From IMG/VR virus record IMGVR_UViG_3300046455_000368, positions 1 to 20,689 of that record: a stretch of DNA of 20,689 nt; one strand, 5' to 3'. The notes under the pieces were generated by a model. The model was not told the DNA's origin. It ran no database searches and was given only the letters and a program-made list of their open reading frames with translations. The stretch comes from a virus. A program made the translations under genes and the position numbers. Shown piece by piece: positions 5,278-12,155 of the stretch. The first letter of the stretch is position 1; every line of letters begins with the position of its first letter.

Positions 5278-6092
5278 CACGCACCCGCCCCCGCTCCGGT
5301 GATCTCCTCGGCCGTCACGCGCGGCGCCGGGAATTCGTCGTCGGCGGTGACCTCGCCACGCTGGATCGACTGGAAGATGACGACCAGCTGCGCCACGTCG
5401 TGCTCCGTCCACTTCCCGGACGGCCGGCCGAGCTTCGTCTCGATGCGGTCGGCGGTGATGTTGATGCCCTCGAACGTCTTGATTGCGTCGGCGACTCGGA
5501 TGTTCAGCGGCTTGCCGCCGCCGTCGCGGATCGTCTTCGCGCAGAGTTCCTTGGCCTCTTCGACGAACCACGGCGGGAGGATCGCGAAGATTGCCTCACG
5601 GACCCGGCGGGCCCCGTTGTTGGCGTTGTTCTCGTAGATATCCCGCATGTCCGTCAGCTGCTTGGGGCCGCCCTTCTGGTCCCTCTTGTGCGGAACGATG
5701 AAGGTGCTGCTGTTGCGGCTGTTCTTCTGAACGTCCCAGGCGAACGCCTGCATCTCCGACTCGCCGTACTCGTCGTCGCGGCGCATCTCCACCAGCCCGT
5801 ACTGGATGTTGCCCCAGCAGCGGGCCAGCTCCCGGGCCAGGTGAACGGACGGCCCGGACACGGTCTGGCCACCGCGGGGGAACCGGAACTGGGCGCGCTC
5901 GGCCAGGTACGGCTGGGTGCAGGACTGCCGCATCTCAGCAATGGCGGCGTTGATGTCGCGGGGGCACTGCTGTGCCACGACGATGGCGGCCTGCACTTCG
6001 GCGACCGCGCGGGACTGCTCAACCGCGGTGCCCTGCCCGACGCGGGCCGGAGCTGCAGCCGGAGTCATGCGCTCGATTTGCTGGTAGCTCAC
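5277..6092 (-). CDS. putative RecT-like single-strand annealing protein, 271 aa
   Basis: A 271-residue soluble protein. Conserved-looking blocks are AVAEVQAAIVVAQQCPRD (about 29-46), the Gly-rich GGQTVSGPSVHLARELARCW (about 74-93), SSTFIVPHKRD and DMRDIYENNANNGARRVREA. The GTG start at 6092 overlaps the stop of the nuclease gene (GTGA), so the two are made together. Exonuclease plus annealing protein is the usual RecE/RecT or lambda Exo/Beta arrangement, and that pairing is the main reason for this call. I cannot show a RecT signature by eye, and the alternative is an uncharacterised phage DNA-metabolism protein. Confidence 0.6.
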   Translation of the reverse strand: MSYQQIERMTPAAAPARVGQGTAVEQSRAVAEVQAAIVVAQQCPRDINAAIAEMRQSCTQPYLAERAQFRFPRGGQTVSGPSVHLARELARCWGNIQYGLVEMRRDDEYGESEMQAFAWDVQKNSRNSSTFIVPHKRDQKGGPKQLTDMRDIYENNANNGARRVREAIFAILPPWFVEEAKELCAKTIRDGGGKPLNIRVADAIKTFEGINITADRIETKLGRPSGKWTEHDVAQLVVIFQSIQRGEVTADDEFPAPRVTAEEITGAGAGA

Positions 6093-7060
6093 AGGTACTC
6101 CTCGGTGTCACGGATGGCGGCCCACGTGGGCAGGGAGAGGTAGGCGATCTCGTCGGTGTAGCCAGGCCAGCGGCCGGCCGCCGTGCACTCGGCGAAGACC
6201 TCGATCGCGCGGCGGTTCCGTGCTGCGGCGATCCGGCGAGCCTCGGCATCAGGCTCGAAGACGGTCACGATGTACGGGGCGGTCTTCTCCTGGCAGACGA
6301 AGACCATGACCGGGTCGTCGGCCAGACCGATGGCGCGGGCAGCTGCTCGGTACCAGTCGTCTTGGCAGTGGTAGCCGAACTCGTACATGGCCTTCTCCAG
6401 GGCCGTCGGCTCGGCGGACCGACAAGTCTTGTAGTCCGGGATGATCAGCCGCCCGGCCCGCGGATCCGGCAGCCAGTCGAACCGGGCCCGACGCATCACA
6501 CCCGACGGGGCGTCCCGCCAGAACACCGACGCTTCGGGGCGCCCCGAACCGGGGGCGAACAACGCGCTGGCGACGGGGTGTCGGCGGATCGCGTCGGCCA
6601 TGGCGAGGACCTGCTCGTACTCGTCGGCCAGCAGCGCGACACCCCCGGCGGCACGAACCTCGTCACGTTCCTCGCGGGCGGCCTTCGTCCGCCAGTCGTC
6701 CGCCTCGATCGCCACCAGCTCGGGTCCGTTGCCGAGGACGACACGGTGCGCAGCAGTGCCGAAGTCGAACACGGCCTTGTACGGCTGCGGGTGGTCCTGC
6801 TCGTACCGGAACAGGGCAGGGCAGGACGGGGCCAGCAGCTTCCGGGCGCCCGACGACGACAGTGACCCGCGGTCACCGTGGTACCGCTCCATCGACAGGT
6901 TCGGGTACAGGCCAGGCGCGAGCGGCCCCTCCTCGTTGTGCTGCCACTGGAGACCGCCCTCGGTCTCGTGCCAGTCACTGTGCGGTCCGCGAATGCAACG
7001 GTGGAGCGTGCCCGTCTCCGGGGAGTACAGAGCCTCCGGGCACTGCACGAGCTCGGTCAT
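6089..7060 (-). CDS. RecE-like PD-(D/E)XK exonuclease, 323 aa
   Basis: The pattern of a RecE/YqaJ-type nuclease is visible: GTAAH (101-105), E176 in RPEASVFW, D195 in RRARFDWL, the catalytic IIPDYKT with D209 and K211, and the downstream helix Y230/Q233/Y237 (YHCQDDWYRAA). Such enzymes resect double-stranded ends 5' to 3' so that an annealing protein can load. The N-terminal ~45 residues (with CPEALYSPETG and HSDWHETEGGL) look like a separate small appended module. The ATG at 7060 overlaps the upstream stop (ATGA). It probably acts in phage recombination, with the gene at 5277-6092 as partner. Confidence 0.82.
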   Translation of the reverse strand: MTELVQCPEALYSPETGTLHRCIRGPHSDWHETEGGLQWQHNEEGPLAPGLYPNLSMERYHGDRGSLSSSGARKLLAPSCPALFRYEQDHPQPYKAVFDFGTAAHRVVLGNGPELVAIEADDWRTKAAREERDEVRAAGGVALLADEYEQVLAMADAIRRHPVASALFAPGSGRPEASVFWRDAPSGVMRRARFDWLPDPRAGRLIIPDYKTCRSAEPTALEKAMYEFGYHCQDDWYRAAARAIGLADDPVMVFVCQEKTAPYIVTVFEPDAEARRIAAARNRRAIEVFAECTAAGRWPGYTDEIAYLSLPTWAAIRDTEEYL

Positions 7061-7626
7061 GCGGTCACCGCCATCGGGGTGGCCTTGTGCTCACGGCTGT
7101 AACGCCACTGGAGCGTCCGCGCGTTGGTGTTCTCGCGCCACTCGATCGGGCCGTGGCACTTACGCAGCGGGTCGTGGAACCACTCGCGGCGCATGGCCTG
7201 CTTGCCGCAGTCGGGGCATGCGATCCTCGGGCCGATCGGGCCGCCCAGCAAGGTGTCGCGCTGGTACTTGTCGACGCGGCGGATCTCGAACCCGCCGTCG
7301 ATCGCCTGCTCGCCGTCCAGATCGGGGTAGTCGCCGTTGTTCCAGTACTCGAGCGCTTCGTCCTCGGTCGCGCCGGGCACCTTGATGACGTAGACGCTGG
7401 TGACCTCAACGACGATCGGCCAGTTCACCTCGTCCATGTCCCAGGCGCCACGCTTACGGGCGGCCCGCTCGATCAGGTCGGCGACGTCCGGGTTCGGCTC
7501 GGTCGGCTCGGGGCGGGGGAACCTCTCGCCGAAGTACTCGTGCGCCCCGGAGTGCCCCAGTTCCAGCTGGCAGTCACGGGAGGAGTACTCCTCACCATTG
7601 GTGTACAGCGGCTCGTCGCACTTCAT
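7057..7626 (-). CDS. hypothetical protein with two Cys/His zinc-type motifs, 189 aa
   Basis: The N-terminus has C3 in MKCDEPLY and then C19...H24...H28 in CQLELGHSGAHE, a spacing seen in small zinc-binding phage proteins. Near residue 137, ACPDCGKQAM followed by KCHGPIEW (about 155) forms a likely second zinc ribbon. Between them is an acidic region with a strand-rich stretch (NWPIVVEVTSVYVIKVPG) and an acidic segment ATEDEALEYWNNGDYPDLDG. The ATG at 7626 overlaps the stop of the small membrane protein gene (ATGA). Its role is unknown; placement just before the nuclease suggests DNA metabolism. Confidence 0.72.
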   Translation of the reverse strand: MKCDEPLYTNGEEYSSRDCQLELGHSGAHEYFGERFPRPEPTEPNPDVADLIERAARKRGAWDMDEVNWPIVVEVTSVYVIKVPGATEDEALEYWNNGDYPDLDGEQAIDGGFEIRRVDKYQRDTLLGGPIGPRIACPDCGKQAMRREWFHDPLRKCHGPIEWRENTNARTLQWRYSREHKATPMAVTA

Positions 7627-7829
7627 GCGATCACTCCTGCTGCGGCAATGAGGCCGCTGATGATGAGGGCCCACAGGACCCCGGAGACGGCGAGGGCGAG
7701 GAGGCAGGACATGCCCGCGGCCGGCGCCTGGTCGAAGCTGGCGCGGTCCTGCAACTCCCGCTGGGAGCGGCCTCGTCCGTCCTGCTGGGGGCGGGTCCAC
7801 GTCCCGCCGAACGTGCCGTGGTCGCTCAC
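7623..7829 (-). CDS. small C-terminal membrane-anchored protein, 68 aa
   Basis: Polar, Gln/Arg-rich first 38 residues are followed by a single hydrophobic segment to the C-terminus (about 42-68: CLLALAVSGVLWALIISGLI and AAAGVIA). This topology suggests a tail-anchored membrane protein with a cytoplasmic N-terminus. The GTG start (7829) overlaps the preceding stop (GTGA) and the stop overlaps the next ATG (ATGA). It could be an exclusion or membrane-associated early protein, but no family is recognised. Confidence 0.65.
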   Translation of the reverse strand: MSDHGTFGGTWTRPQQDGRGRSQRELQDRASFDQAPAAGMSCLLALAVSGVLWALIISGLIAAAGVIA

Positions 7830-8062
7830 AGCTGGCCTCCGTGGGCGTAGTTGAGGCGGTAGCAGCGGCGACCGGGGTCGGTCTCGTCGCAGATGAGAAG
7901 CCCCTCCCCGGTGAGCTGGGCGAGGTCTTGGCGCGCTTTGCTTCGCCAGTCGCCCTTGCCGAAGCGGGCGGTGTAGCGCTGCTGGACGATGCGGGTGGTG
8001 AGCTCGCCCTGGTAGTCACGGGCCAAGGCCCGGAGGACGGCGAGACGGTCGGCGGTGGTCAC
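7826..8062 (-). CDS. small winged-helix-like protein, 78 aa
   Basis: The 78 residues fit a compact winged helix: helix 1 (TTADRLAVLRALARDY), helix 2 with TTRIVQQRYTARFG, helix 3 (SKARQDLAQLTGEGLL), then a two-stranded wing (LICDETDPGRRCYRLNY). It probably binds DNA or modifies another DNA-binding protein. The GTG at 8062 overlaps the upstream stop (GTGA). No partner gene is evident beyond the operon. Confidence 0.68.
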   Translation of the reverse strand: MTTADRLAVLRALARDYQGELTTRIVQQRYTARFGKGDWRSKARQDLAQLTGEGLLICDETDPGRRCYRLNYAHGGQL

Positions 8063-8790
8063 GCGGCACCGCCCTCGTCGCGTGCGTAGTCCTCGGCGTC
8101 GTACATGAACTCGTCGTCGCGGTCCATCTCGTAGAGCTCGGACGCGGTGAAGATGTCCGCGTTACTCATCTGCTCGTCGGCGGGGTCCGGCGCCTGCACG
8201 TCCAGCGCCTGGACGGTCGCGCACGGGTAGTCGGACCCGCACTGGATGCAGGACCCGACCTCGTCCGGGCTGCCGTCGACCTCGTAGTGCTGACCACGCA
8301 CCGCCTCGGCGGCCGCCTCCAGCTCGGCAACCTGGGCCCGCAGGCCGGCCGCCTCGGCGGTCAGCAGCTGCACCGCTGCCACGAGTTCCGGGACGTCCGT
8401 ACGAGCAGCCGCTACGAACGATGCGTCCGCCCGGTCCTGCTCCGGCGTCGACGTACCCCGGCACGTCTCACCGATCCACCAAGAGATCCCCGGCTCGTAC
8501 TCGGCGCCCTGGTAGATCTCCCACGCGTCCGTGCACCACGGGCCCGGTGTTGCCGCGTCGGCACGGGCCAGGATTTCCGCCAGGTGGTCATCGACATCAG
8601 CGGTCGCCTCGGTGCGCGCCTGCTTCGCCTGCGCCTCCAGCTCGGCCGCCGTCTCCGGCGACTGGAGCAGGCCGGCCGCGTCCAGCACGAACGCCAGCGA
8701 GTACGCCTCCCGGTTGCCCTGTGCCATCGCGGCCTTGATCACACCCGACACGGTGTCGATCAGCTGCGGATTCACACGCTTCGCACTCAT
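8059..8790 (-). CDS. Ead/Ea22-like hypothetical protein, 243 aa
   Basis: Residues about 60-150 carry the pattern of phage Ea22-type proteins: RADAATPGPW, then an acidic-aromatic stretch, then DRADASFVAAARTDVPELVA, followed by a coiled-coil (LTAEAAGLRAQVAELEAAAE). After it comes CIQCGSDYPC (about 192-201), a small Cys motif. The N-terminal 40 residues are helical (VSGVIKAAMAQGNREAYSLA), and the C-terminus is strongly acidic. The ATG at 8790 overlaps the upstream stop (ATGA). Ea22-like proteins are variable early phage proteins without a firm function. Confidence 0.7.
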   Translation of the reverse strand: MSAKRVNPQLIDTVSGVIKAAMAQGNREAYSLAFVLDAAGLLQSPETAAELEAQAKQARTEATADVDDHLAEILARADAATPGPWCTDAWEIYQGAEYEPGISWWIGETCRGTSTPEQDRADASFVAAARTDVPELVAAVQLLTAEAAGLRAQVAELEAAAEAVRGQHYEVDGSPDEVGSCIQCGSDYPCATVQALDVQAPDPADEQMSNADIFTASELYEMDRDDEFMYDAEDYARDEGGAA

Positions 8791-9113
8791 GCCGCCACCG
8801 CCGTGTGCGCCGACGCCGAGCAGATGCCCTTGACCTGGATACGAACGTCTCGCCACAGCACGAACAGACTGGCGCTGTACATCCGCCCGGCGGTGCCGTC
8901 GAATTCGAACTCGGAGACCTCGCCACCGAGGACCTCGGCGTACGCGGCGATGATCGGCCGCATGTCCACGCGATCGTTGATGACGATGCCCGTCAGCGGG
9001 CCACCGTTGTCCGGCAACGACCAGTCGACCAGCGGGAGGTGGGAGTTTTCCGACAGCAGCTGCACCAGCGCCGTCGCGGCGCCCAACTGCGGGATCGGGA
9101 TAGGCTTGTTCAC
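8787..9113 (-). CDS. hypothetical protein, 108 aa
   Basis: The GTG at 9113 is chosen because GAAGGAG lies nine bases upstream; the longer reading from a TTG at 9131 would place this ribosome binding site inside the gene. The product begins VNKPIPIPQLGAATALVQLL and looks like a mixed alpha/beta protein with TGIVINDRVDMRPIIAAYAE and SEFEFDGTAGRMY. No catalytic motif, membrane segment or Cys cluster is seen. It follows the excisionase gene after an 81-base gap without a strong promoter, so it is probably on the same transcript. Confidence 0.7.
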   Translation of the reverse strand: MNKPIPIPQLGAATALVQLLSENSHLPLVDWSLPDNGGPLTGIVINDRVDMRPIIAAYAEVLGGEVSEFEFDGTAGRMYSASLFVLWRDVRIQVKGICSASAHTAVAA

Positions 9114-9194
9114 GGTGTTCCACTCCTTCAAGCGGTGTGTGGGATGCCAGGGGTCGTCCGGATTGCCGTCCGGGGCGGCCCCGCTTTGCGTTGG

Positions 9195-9413
9195 TCAGGC
9201 CGCGGCGCGCTGCGCGAGCGGGTCGGCGGCGAACCGAGCGGCCATCCACGCCTCGACGACGTCGCGGGGGTAGAGCACATTTCGGCCGACCTTCACGCCG
9301 GCCGGGGCGGCACCGCGGTGACGCATGATGCGGATGGCGTTAGGTGTCATCCGGAGTTCGGAGGCGAGTTCCTTCGTCGTGATGTACCGCGAGGCGGTGC
9401 TCGACTCGCTCAT
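9195..9413 (-). CDS. xis: excisionase-like helix-turn-helix protein (Xis), 72 aa
   Basis: A 72-residue MerR/HTH_17-type protein: YITTKELASELRMTPNAIRI (10-29) is the DNA-binding helix-turn-helix, followed by MRHRGAAPAGVKVGRNVLYP, the wing typical of excisionases. Such proteins bend attachment-site DNA and steer the integrase towards excision. The ATG at 9413 has GGAG eight bases upstream. Its first 74 bases overlap the end of the Cro-like gene in another frame; a later start would remove the first recognition helix. Position next to the switch region and ~1 kb from the integrase supports the call. Confidence 0.8.
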   Translation of the reverse strand: MSESSTASRYITTKELASELRMTPNAIRIMRHRGAAPAGVKVGRNVLYPRDVVEAWMAARFAADPLAQRAAA

Positions 9414-9648
9414 CGTTGGGCTCCGTCCTGTGTTGTTCGATGTCGTCGACCCGGCATCCGATGAGATTCGCGATACGAGCCATGACCTCGGGTTGTGCGC
9501 CCCTGAGCCCGGTTTCGATGCGGGACAGGTGCGTGTGGCTGATACCGGCGGCGGCGGCGAATCTGCGCAGGCCGTAGCCGCTGAGTTCGCGCTGCTTCCG
9601 GATTTCTGATCCGTCGGGCTGCACAAGGGAGACAGTACCCAACGACAC
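9340..9648 (-). CDS. Cro-like XRE-family repressor, 102 aa
   Basis: Residues about 14-72 are a five-helix XRE domain: SEIRKQRELSGYGLRRFAAA, then AGISHTHLSRIETGLRGAQP and VMARIANLIGCRVDDI. The first gene of the leftward early operon and divergent to the CI-like gene, it takes the place of Cro. No ribosome binding site precedes any candidate start (GTG 9648, TTG 9642, GTG 9624). A TACAAT -10 sequence (complement of 9666-9671) would start the transcript only about ten bases before GTG 9648, so translation may be leaderless or nearly so. The C-terminal tail after the domain is polar and overlaps the xis gene. Confidence 0.75.
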   Translation of the reverse strand: MSLGTVSLVQPDGSEIRKQRELSGYGLRRFAAAAGISHTHLSRIETGLRGAQPEVMARIANLIGCRVDDIEQHRTEPNDERVEHRLAVHHDEGTRLRTPDDT

Positions 9649-9844
9649 CCAACGAGGCAAGACCAATTGTAACGACGCACAATGAAACGCATTGTGTGTG
9701 CATGGCGTGCGGGTTCGGTCTGTGTATGGCCATTTCGGCCGAACGCCCCGTGGCGGCGGGGGGCCCCCACCCCTAATCTGGTGCCCAACGGTGCCTATCG
9801 GTGCCTGTCGACAGGCGTCGAACCCGAAAACGAAAGGCCATCCG
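9649..9844. promoter_or_regulatory. lysogeny switch region between the two divergent repressors
   Basis: CACAATG (9678-9684) and CATTGTG (9690-9696) form a perfect inverted repeat over the -35 position of the leftward promoter, whose -10 is TACAAT (complement of 9666-9671). Further right are palindromes TTCGGCCGAA (9734-9743) and CCTGTCGACAGG (9804-9815), and a 10-bp-spaced direct repeat CGGTGCCT (9789-9796 and 9799-9806). TAATCT (9774-9779) may be the rightward -10. These are the likely operators of the two repressors; which protein binds which site cannot be told from sequence. Confidence 0.6.
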
Positions 9845-10300
9845 ATGAACCGCGACCCACAAACCTGGGCCCGGCTCGGCCAGGCACTCCGCAACGCCCG
9901 CGAGCATCTCGGCCACAGCCAGGACGAGCTCGCCGCACTCGCCCACGTGTCCACTGCCAGCGTTCAATCCGCAGAGGCCGGCACAGTGCCGAAATCGCGG
10001 ATGCCGTTCACGCTCGCCTCGATTGCGCGCGCCCTGGGCTGGCCGCAGGGGGCAGTCGATGAGGTGCTGGCCGGCGCCGAGCCGCCAGGCAGCCAGTGGC
10101 GCGACGTTCCGGTGCAACAGCAGCTTGATGCGGAGCAGCTCGCCGGGATCATGACGAACGCGATGGTGCGTGCCACGTCTAAGACGACCTCGGACGAGAT
10201 CAAGGAAGCGACGAGGATCGCGCTGGACGAATTGCGTCGCCACGGCTATCTGGCCAAGACGGATGGCGTACAACTTTCAACAAATGGTGAGAACACGTAG
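9845..10300 (+). CDS. CI-like XRE repressor without protease domain, 151 aa
   Basis: Residues 11-76 form an XRE helix-turn-helix domain: LGQALRNAREHLGHSQDELA, then ALAHVSTASVQSAEAG and a C-terminal helix pair with SIARALGWPQGAVDEVL. The remaining ~75 residues are helical (DAEQLAGIMTNAMVRATSKT and IKEATRIALDELRRHGYL) and probably mediate oligomerisation. There is no S24/LexA-type peptidase region, so induction by RecA-driven self-cleavage is not expected. AAAGG lies about 9 bases before the ATG. Transcribed away from the Cro-like gene and towards the integrase, it is the best candidate for the lysogeny-maintaining repressor. Confidence 0.8.
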   Translation: MNRDPQTWARLGQALRNAREHLGHSQDELAALAHVSTASVQSAEAGTVPKSRMPFTLASIARALGWPQGAVDEVLAGAEPPGSQWRDVPVQQQLDAEQLAGIMTNAMVRATSKTTSDEIKEATRIALDELRRHGYLAKTDGVQLSTNGENT

Positions 10301-10335
10301 TCACCAAGTGGTCACCCGGCATATTCTCCAGATCC

Positions 10336-10352
10336 CGGAGCCTGCCGCTCCG
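10336..10352. other. small stem-loop between repressor and integrase operon
   Basis: CGGAGC (10336-10341) and GCTCCG (10347-10352) form a perfect 6-bp stem with a 5-base loop in the 72-base gap after the repressor gene. There is no U run. It could attenuate read-through into the integrase or be an operator. No strong promoter is visible in the gap. Confidence 0.3.
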
Positions 10353-10372
10353 AAAGATGAACGGGGGGCCGC

Positions 10373-10579
10373 ATGTCCATAACGCCGATCGTGATCACCG
10401 CAGCACTCGGGCAGAACGTCGCCGCGTTCACCTGCCGAATCAACGGACGGCCTGCCGCCGTCATCAACACCCGCACCCGCACCGACCCGACGCTCCACAC
10501 CCAGGCCGCGATGGCCCTCCTGTGCGGCGGCATCGACGCGGGGGCGGCCATGGGGGTACTGCATGGGGTACGTAGCTGA
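10373..10579 (+). CDS. small hypothetical protein ahead of the integrase, 68 aa
   Basis: The ATG at 10373 follows GGGGGG with a four-base gap. The product (MSITPIVITAALGQNVAAFT, then CRINGRPAAVINTRTRTDPT and an Ala/Gly-rich end) has no known domain; the last ~25 residues are weakly hydrophobic (AAMALLCGGIDAGAAMGVLH). It overlaps the integrase start by 17 bases, so the two are probably translated from one transcript. Codon use has strong third-position GC, as in real genes here. A regulatory role for integration is only a guess. Confidence 0.55.
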   Translation: MSITPIVITAALGQNVAAFTCRINGRPAAVINTRTRTDPTLHTQAAMALLCGGIDAGAAMGVLHGVRS

Positions 10580-11816
10580 CCGCTGGCACAAGACCAGGCC
10601 ACGCGGAAACGAGCCAGAGTGTGGTGAGCACAAAGGCAAGGTGGCATCGTCAGCCCACGGAACGGGCAAGAGGTGGCAGGCCCGGTACGACGGACCCGAT
10701 GGCAGGGAACGCACCAGCCTCTGGGCCACCAAAACCGAGGCCGAGCGGGAGATCATCAAGCAGGAAGGGGCCAAGCTCACCGGGTCCTGGCTGGATCCGA
10801 AGGCCGGCCAGGTCACGGTGGAGAGGTTCGCCCTCGACACGTGGCTACCCGCACAGTCGATGATCAGCCGGAGCGAGGTCGAGGTTCTCGGCCTGCTCCG
10901 GCGACACCTGTTCTCTGAATGGGGGCAGCGGGAAATCCGGTCGGTCAAGCCGTCGGAAGCGGGGGCGTGGCAGAAGCTCCTCGTCACGAAGTACGAGTTG
11001 AGCGGGGCCACTCCGAACCGGGTGGCCCGCTTTGCGCGCAGCATCTTCCGCCTCGCGGTCGTTGACCGGGTGCTGCCCGTGTCGCCGTTCGAGAAGATCC
11101 CCGCGCCGAAGCTGGTCGAAAAGGCAGTGCAGCCACCCGACGTGGCTGAGGTGCGGCAACTTATCGCCGCGGCCTTTAACGACCGGTGGCGGGCCATGCT
11201 TGAGTTCACCGCCCTCACCGGGCTCCGCTCCGGTGAATTGCGCGGGCTGCGCTTGGATCGCATCGACTTCCTGCGGCGCACCATGCTCGTCGATCAGCAG
11301 CTGGTGCAGGAGAAAGGCAAGGGCCTGTACTTCGACGACCTGAAGACCGGGGCCGGTCTGCGGACCCTGCCGGTAACACAGCGCGCCCTGGACCTGATTG
11401 CCTCGTACGTTAAGGACCACCCGGTACCGGAGTCAGGCCGGGGTGCAGGGCTGGTGTTCACGATGCCGGCCTCTGGGCTGATCAGTCGGTCGACGCTCGA
11501 CTACGCCATCAAGAGCATCTGCAAGAAGGCCGGCGTGAAGCCGCGGCACTGGCACGAGTTGCGGCACCACTACGCGAGCGTGCTGATCGCGGGTGGGGAG
11601 AATCCGAAGGTTGTTCAGAAGCGGCTCGGGCACGAGGACGTGATGACGACGCTCAGGACGTATGCCCATCTGTTCGCGGAAGCGGAGGAGCAGACGAGGG
11701 ATGTTCTGGATGCGGCGTGGTCTTTGCCAGAGGCGGGGAAGGATTCTTCTGAGACGAGCGGAAGGGTTCCGGAACCGCGGCGCGCGGATGGGGTTCTTTT
11801 GCAGCTCAGGACGTGA
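10563..11816 (+). CDS. int: tyrosine-type site-specific integrase, 417 aa
   Basis: All six catalytic residues of the tyrosine recombinase family are present: R222 (TGLRSGELRGL), K261 (DDLKTGAGLRTLP), H331 and R334 (HELRHH), H357 (KRLGHEDV) and the nucleophile Y367 (TLRTYAHLF). Residues 30-65 (AHGTGKRWQARYDGPDGRER) look like the arm-site-binding AP2-type domain, and about 85-180 the core-binding SAM-like domain. Length is typical of actinophage integrases. The ATG at 10563 has GGGGG six bases upstream. The enzyme recombines attP with a host attB site; attP is expected close by, most likely just after this gene. The last ~35 residues are a polar tail of no known function. Confidence 0.95.
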   Translation: MGYVADRWHKTRPRGNEPECGEHKGKVASSAHGTGKRWQARYDGPDGRERTSLWATKTEAEREIIKQEGAKLTGSWLDPKAGQVTVERFALDTWLPAQSMISRSEVEVLGLLRRHLFSEWGQREIRSVKPSEAGAWQKLLVTKYELSGATPNRVARFARSIFRLAVVDRVLPVSPFEKIPAPKLVEKAVQPPDVAEVRQLIAAAFNDRWRAMLEFTALTGLRSGELRGLRLDRIDFLRRTMLVDQQLVQEKGKGLYFDDLKTGAGLRTLPVTQRALDLIASYVKDHPVPESGRGAGLVFTMPASGLISRSTLDYAIKSICKKAGVKPRHWHELRHHYASVLIAGGENPKVVQKRLGHEDVMTTLRTYAHLFAEAEEQTRDVLDAAWSLPEAGKDSSETSGRVPEPRRADGVLLQLRT

Positions 11817-12155
11817 TCGGTAGCTACCGTATCGGTATGTCGAGCCTGGGGTGGCATGGGCAGGTCAGCGGCGTGGTCATGGGTTGACCAGCGGAAACAA
11901 GCGTTTCAATGCGTTTCGGCGGAGCCTTGGGGGCGTCGTTGTCGTACGGAATTCTTCCGGAATCCGGGCGCCGTCCGGAATCCTTCCGGAACGCGATCCC
12001 GCCCCTGACCACTGGAACAACCACCCCAGAGGCGCCAGTACGCAGCAAAGTCCGGACCGCCATGGTGCATGGTCCGGGCTCTTGCTCGGGCACCTCGCAT
12101 AAAGGCGACCGTTTGGGTACTGACTCGTGATCATTGGCAATCGACTGTTTGAGGA
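11817..12155. other. non-coding, palindrome-rich stretch after the integrase; best attP candidate
   Basis: No convincing gene lies here. Right after the integrase stop, CGGTAGCTACCG (11818-11829) overlaps TACCGTATCGGTA (11825-11837), two nested palindromes. At 11956-11990 the palindrome TCCGGA occurs three times (11956, 11974, 11985), twice as TCCGGAATCC. A long hairpin follows at 12049-12080. Integrase-adjacent, repeat-rich, non-coding DNA is the normal setting of a phage attachment site. No tRNA 3' end is recognisable, so the core sequence and host target cannot be named. Confidence 0.45.
12049..12080. other. 10-bp stem-loop in the integrase-downstream region
   Basis: AGTCCGGACC (12049-12058) pairs with GGTCCGGGCT (12071-12080), nine Watson-Crick pairs and one wobble in RNA; the 12-base loop contains a further ATG/CAT inverted repeat. 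No U run follows, so it may be a terminator for the integrase transcript, a protein-binding site, or part of the attachment region. Confidence 0.5.

Noticed and set aside
11957-11968. CCGGAATCCGGG near the integrase, also found in iteron 4
   Set aside because: The match is limited to the palindromic centre and lacks the GACRCTGA part; probably chance between two palindromes.
11817-12155. Possible tRNA-derived attachment core
   Set aside because: No T-loop, acceptor stem or CCA-type tRNA end could be recognised on either strand.
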